Notes under the pieces: model-generated | Seen by the model: the letters and a program-made list of their open reading frames with translations, nothing else | What the model was told of the DNA's origin: nothing | Databases searched by the model: none | In this document: piece after piece, positions 46,370 through 48,178 of the stretch | Numbering within the stretch: position 1 is the first letter of the stretch | Layout of the letters: each line of letters starts with the position of its first letter | Assembly (NCBI GenBank): GCA_029287915.1 | Contig: JARFQE010000109.1 | Coordinates: forward strand, 1 to 48,178 | Direction of reading: 5' to 3' | Source of the DNA: Arenicellales bacterium | Lineage (GTDB): Bacteria > Pseudomonadota > Gammaproteobacteria > BMS3Bbin11 | DNA: 48,178 bases | Made by a program: the position numbers and the translations under genes

Positions 46370-47837
46370 AGTCATTCCTGTATTTTCGAACAATATTGCA
46401 GTGTAAGTAGCCATCTCGGAGGTTTGCCTGTATTTCATCCCCAGCATTAACCTGCTCGACAGAAGTAATTATTTTATGTTGTCCAGGGAATTGTAAGGTT
46501 GCAAAGCCTCGAGCGAGTGTCTGTAATGGACTTAATGTCTGAAGTGCAATTACCTGTTTTTCCAGCTGATTACGTTTGTCATTGAGTAGCTCAGGTGTTT
46601 TCTGCCGGAGTTGTTTTGTAGCCGCGGACAGGTACATTGTTTTTGTCTGTAGAAGATTCCTTGTCAGGTAACTTGAAAGATGTTTATGTTGACTGGAATA
46701 TGCATAACTTGCAGATGAATATTTACCCTTCACAGCTCGAATAAGAGCATATTCCAGATTCCGGTAATGCATTGAGCGTTGTTCCAGCGTTTTTTTTGGG
46801 CTGTGTAGCTGTGAGTTTAACCCTGAAAGTCGTAAGTTCCTGTCTTTTATCAAATTTACCGAAAGACGAAAAAATCTTTCAGCCAGCATGCTATACCGAT
46901 ATTTATCCTGCTTACTTTTATGCCTGAATGAGCTTAGTTGACTGAGCAACAGGTCATTTTGTTGACCCAGTGCCTCAATTTGTCTGGACACAGCATTGAA
47001 TAATCTTTGCTGCAGTCCTCTGTGAGCTTTCAGCAAATGTTCTCTGTCAGGCGAGAGCAACTCGGCCGCAGCTGTTGGTGTGGCAGCCCGAATATCTGCA
47101 ACCAGATCACTGATACTAAAGTCAGTTTCATGTCCCACTGCTGATACCAGGGGTATGGAGCAGTCATATATGGCCCTCGCAACAGCTTCCTCGTTGAATG
47201 CCCACAGGTCTTCCAGTGAACCGCCGCCTCTTGCCAGAATCAGCACGTCACATTCGTTGCGCTGATCTGCAGTGTGAATCGCCGACACCAGTGACTCAGT
47301 TGCCTTTTCGCCCTGCACGATTGCGGGATATATAAGTATTTGAATAGAAGGATAGCGACGTTTGAATACTGAAATTATATCGTGTATTGCTGCGCCAGAC
47401 GGTGAAGTAATGATTCCAACCCGTTGCGGAAGTGAAGGCAGAATACTTTTTTGTGATAAATCGAATAAACCTTCTGCACCCAGACGTACTTTTAATCGTT
47501 CGAATTCTCTTCTGAGGCGACCTTCACCAGCGCCAACAACAGACTGGACTATGAGTTGAAAATCACCACGCTGCTCATAAAGACTGACCCTGGCAGTAAG
47601 AATAACCTGCATCCCATCTGCAAGCTGAATATTAGACAGACGGACACTATTTCTAAAAAAAGCGCAGCGTAGCTGTGCTTTTTCATCCTTGATATTAAAG
47701 TACTGGTGGCCTGATGCCGGGCATGATAGCCCGGATATCTCACCTTCTACCTGGATATTGGCATAACTGGTCTCCAGTAATTTTTTCACCTCCCTTGTTA
47801 GCAGGGAAACTGTGTAGATGGGTTTGCCAGTGAGCAT
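46362..47837 (-). CDS. xseA: Exodeoxyribonuclease VII large subunit XseA
   Basis: A 491-residue nuclease subunit. The N-terminal OB-fold domain has IYTVSLLTREVKKLLE and VEGEISGL. The catalytic domain has VGIITSPSGAAIHDI, ILARGGGSLEDLWAFNEE and SAVGHETDFSISDLVAD, all family signatures. The C-terminal part is a long helix. The complex degrades single-stranded DNA in both directions. The ATG at 47837 gives the family start; an in-frame start at 47882 lies inside the upstream terminator. xseB is not adjacent in this window. Confidence 0.95.
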   Translation of the reverse strand: MLTGKPIYTVSLLTREVKKLLETSYANIQVEGEISGLSCPASGHQYFNIKDEKAQLRCAFFRNSVRLSNIQLADGMQVILTARVSLYEQRGDFQLIVQSVVGAGEGRLRREFERLKVRLGAEGLFDLSQKSILPSLPQRVGIITSPSGAAIHDIISVFKRRYPSIQILIYPAIVQGEKATESLVSAIHTADQRNECDVLILARGGGSLEDLWAFNEEAVARAIYDCSIPLVSAVGHETDFSISDLVADIRAATPTAAAELLSPDREHLLKAHRGLQQRLFNAVSRQIEALGQQNDLLLSQLSSFRHKSKQDKYRYSMLAERFFRLSVNLIKDRNLRLSGLNSQLHSPKKTLEQRSMHYRNLEYALIRAVKGKYSSASYAYSSQHKHLSSYLTRNLLQTKTMYLSAATKQLRQKTPELLNDKRNQLEKQVIALQTLSPLQTLARGFATLQFPGQHKIITSVEQVNAGDEIQANLRDGYLHCNIVRKYRNDYE

Positions 47838-47856
47838 AAGATATTCGAGTAAATAT

Positions 47857-47880
47857 AAAAAAGCCGGGCATAGCCCGGCC
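47857..47880 (-). terminator. Rho-independent terminator (minus strand)
   Basis: The stem GCCGGGC pairs with GCCCGGC around a 3-base loop at 47863-47879, with a T-tract on the minus strand at 47857-47862. It ends the lipoprotein gene at 47906 and lies just before xseA. Confidence 0.92.
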
Positions 47881-47905
47881 AATATGTAAATCTTTTGATG
47901 AAAAT

Positions 47906-48178
47906 TTAATAGTGTGGTTTGGCATTTTTCTCAGCTTCGTACTGCTTACCAGCCAAATCAATTTCAGTATTTACCTTTTTCATCAACTTGTCAGCCTTTT
48001 CCTTATCACCGGCTTTATAGGCTTTATCAGCGTCTTCCAGGAATTTTCCAGTATCACGCCAAACAGCTTCTTTTTTCGTAAGATCTTTTATACTGGCTTC
48101 AGCAGCAGCAACCTGTTTAGCCCAGGCTTCATCAGCTGCCTTGCTGCTACCTCCTGAAGATGCGCAAGCACTAACAGC
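47906..48178 (-). CDS. Lipoprotein resembling SoxXA-binding protein (5' end outside window)
   Basis: Ninety codons and a stop are visible on the minus strand; the start is beyond the right edge. The first residues AVSAC look like the end of a lipobox, so the mature lipoprotein would be about 86 residues. The block VWRDTGKFLEDADKAYKAGDKEKA resembles the SoxXA-binding protein (SoxK) family, whose members have a WRDTGK motif and a paired helical KAGD repeat. SoxK stabilises the SoxXA cytochrome in thiosulfate oxidation. Other sox genes are not in the window. The identification is from memory and moderate; the protein is highly charged and helical. Confidence 0.55.
   Translation of the reverse strand, partial: AVSACASSGGSSKAADEAWAKQVAAAEASIKDLTKKEAVWRDTGKFLEDADKAYKAGDKEKADKLMKKVNTEIDLAGKQYEAEKNAKPHY

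Overview
The window reads as chromosomal DNA of a sulfur-oxidising gammaproteobacterium of moderate GC content. The main evidence is a dsrS-like gene followed by siroheme synthase cysG, a fragment resembling a SoxXA-binding lipoprotein at the right edge, a cysE-isc iron-sulfur operon, and a conserved gammaproteobacterial housekeeping block (rlmN-pilW-rodZ-hisS-yfgM-bamB-der, then xseA). I see no phage, insertion sequence, CRISPR array, tRNA or rRNA.

Layout. 1-4631: the 3' end of a GC-rich arylsulfatase, a Tat-like small protein, a lipoprotein, two beta-barrel proteins and a small K+ channel; this looks like an envelope or accessory cluster, and the sulfatase piece may be acquired. 4936-7245 (minus strand): csrA, an unknown coiled-coil protein and a DUF808 membrane protein. 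7781-11564: an LdtD/YcbB-type L,D-transpeptidase, then a GMC oxidoreductase overlapping a small Tat lipoprotein. 11717-13500: small unknown genes around an orphan Cas6 (Cmx6-type) protein. 13588-15449: a PKHD dioxygenase, a GIY-YIG protein and a membrane-anchored aspartic protease. 15545-19003: a 1152-residue protein that I read as a pyrophosphate-type PEP carboxykinase. 19060-23490: a second 2OG-Fe(II) oxygenase, a Sfum_1244-family protein and several unknowns, ending with a Sel1-repeat protein.

23522-29888: MoxR ATPase, VWA/DUF2201 protein, DsrS, an unknown, cysG and cysE, all co-oriented. Siroheme is the cofactor of reverse-acting DsrAB, so cysG beside dsrS fits sulfur oxidation; cysE supplies O-acetylserine for the cysteine that IscS uses. 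29894-35214: iscR with a full consensus IscR operator over its promoter, then iscS, iscA, hscB, hscA, fdx and iscX. The scaffold gene iscU is missing from its usual place. 35225-44134: mtaB-like, rlmN, pilW, rodZ, hisS, yfgM, bamB and der; ispG is missing from its usual place between rodZ and hisS. 44280-48178: a coiled-coil unknown, then on the minus strand an M23 peptidase overlapping xseA, and the Sox-like lipoprotein.

The most notable observations are the isc operon without iscU, the possible PPi-PEPCK with an inverted repeat in its leader, the orphan Cas6 with a tandem repeat upstream, and the GMC/Tat pair that looks like a hitch-hiker export complex.
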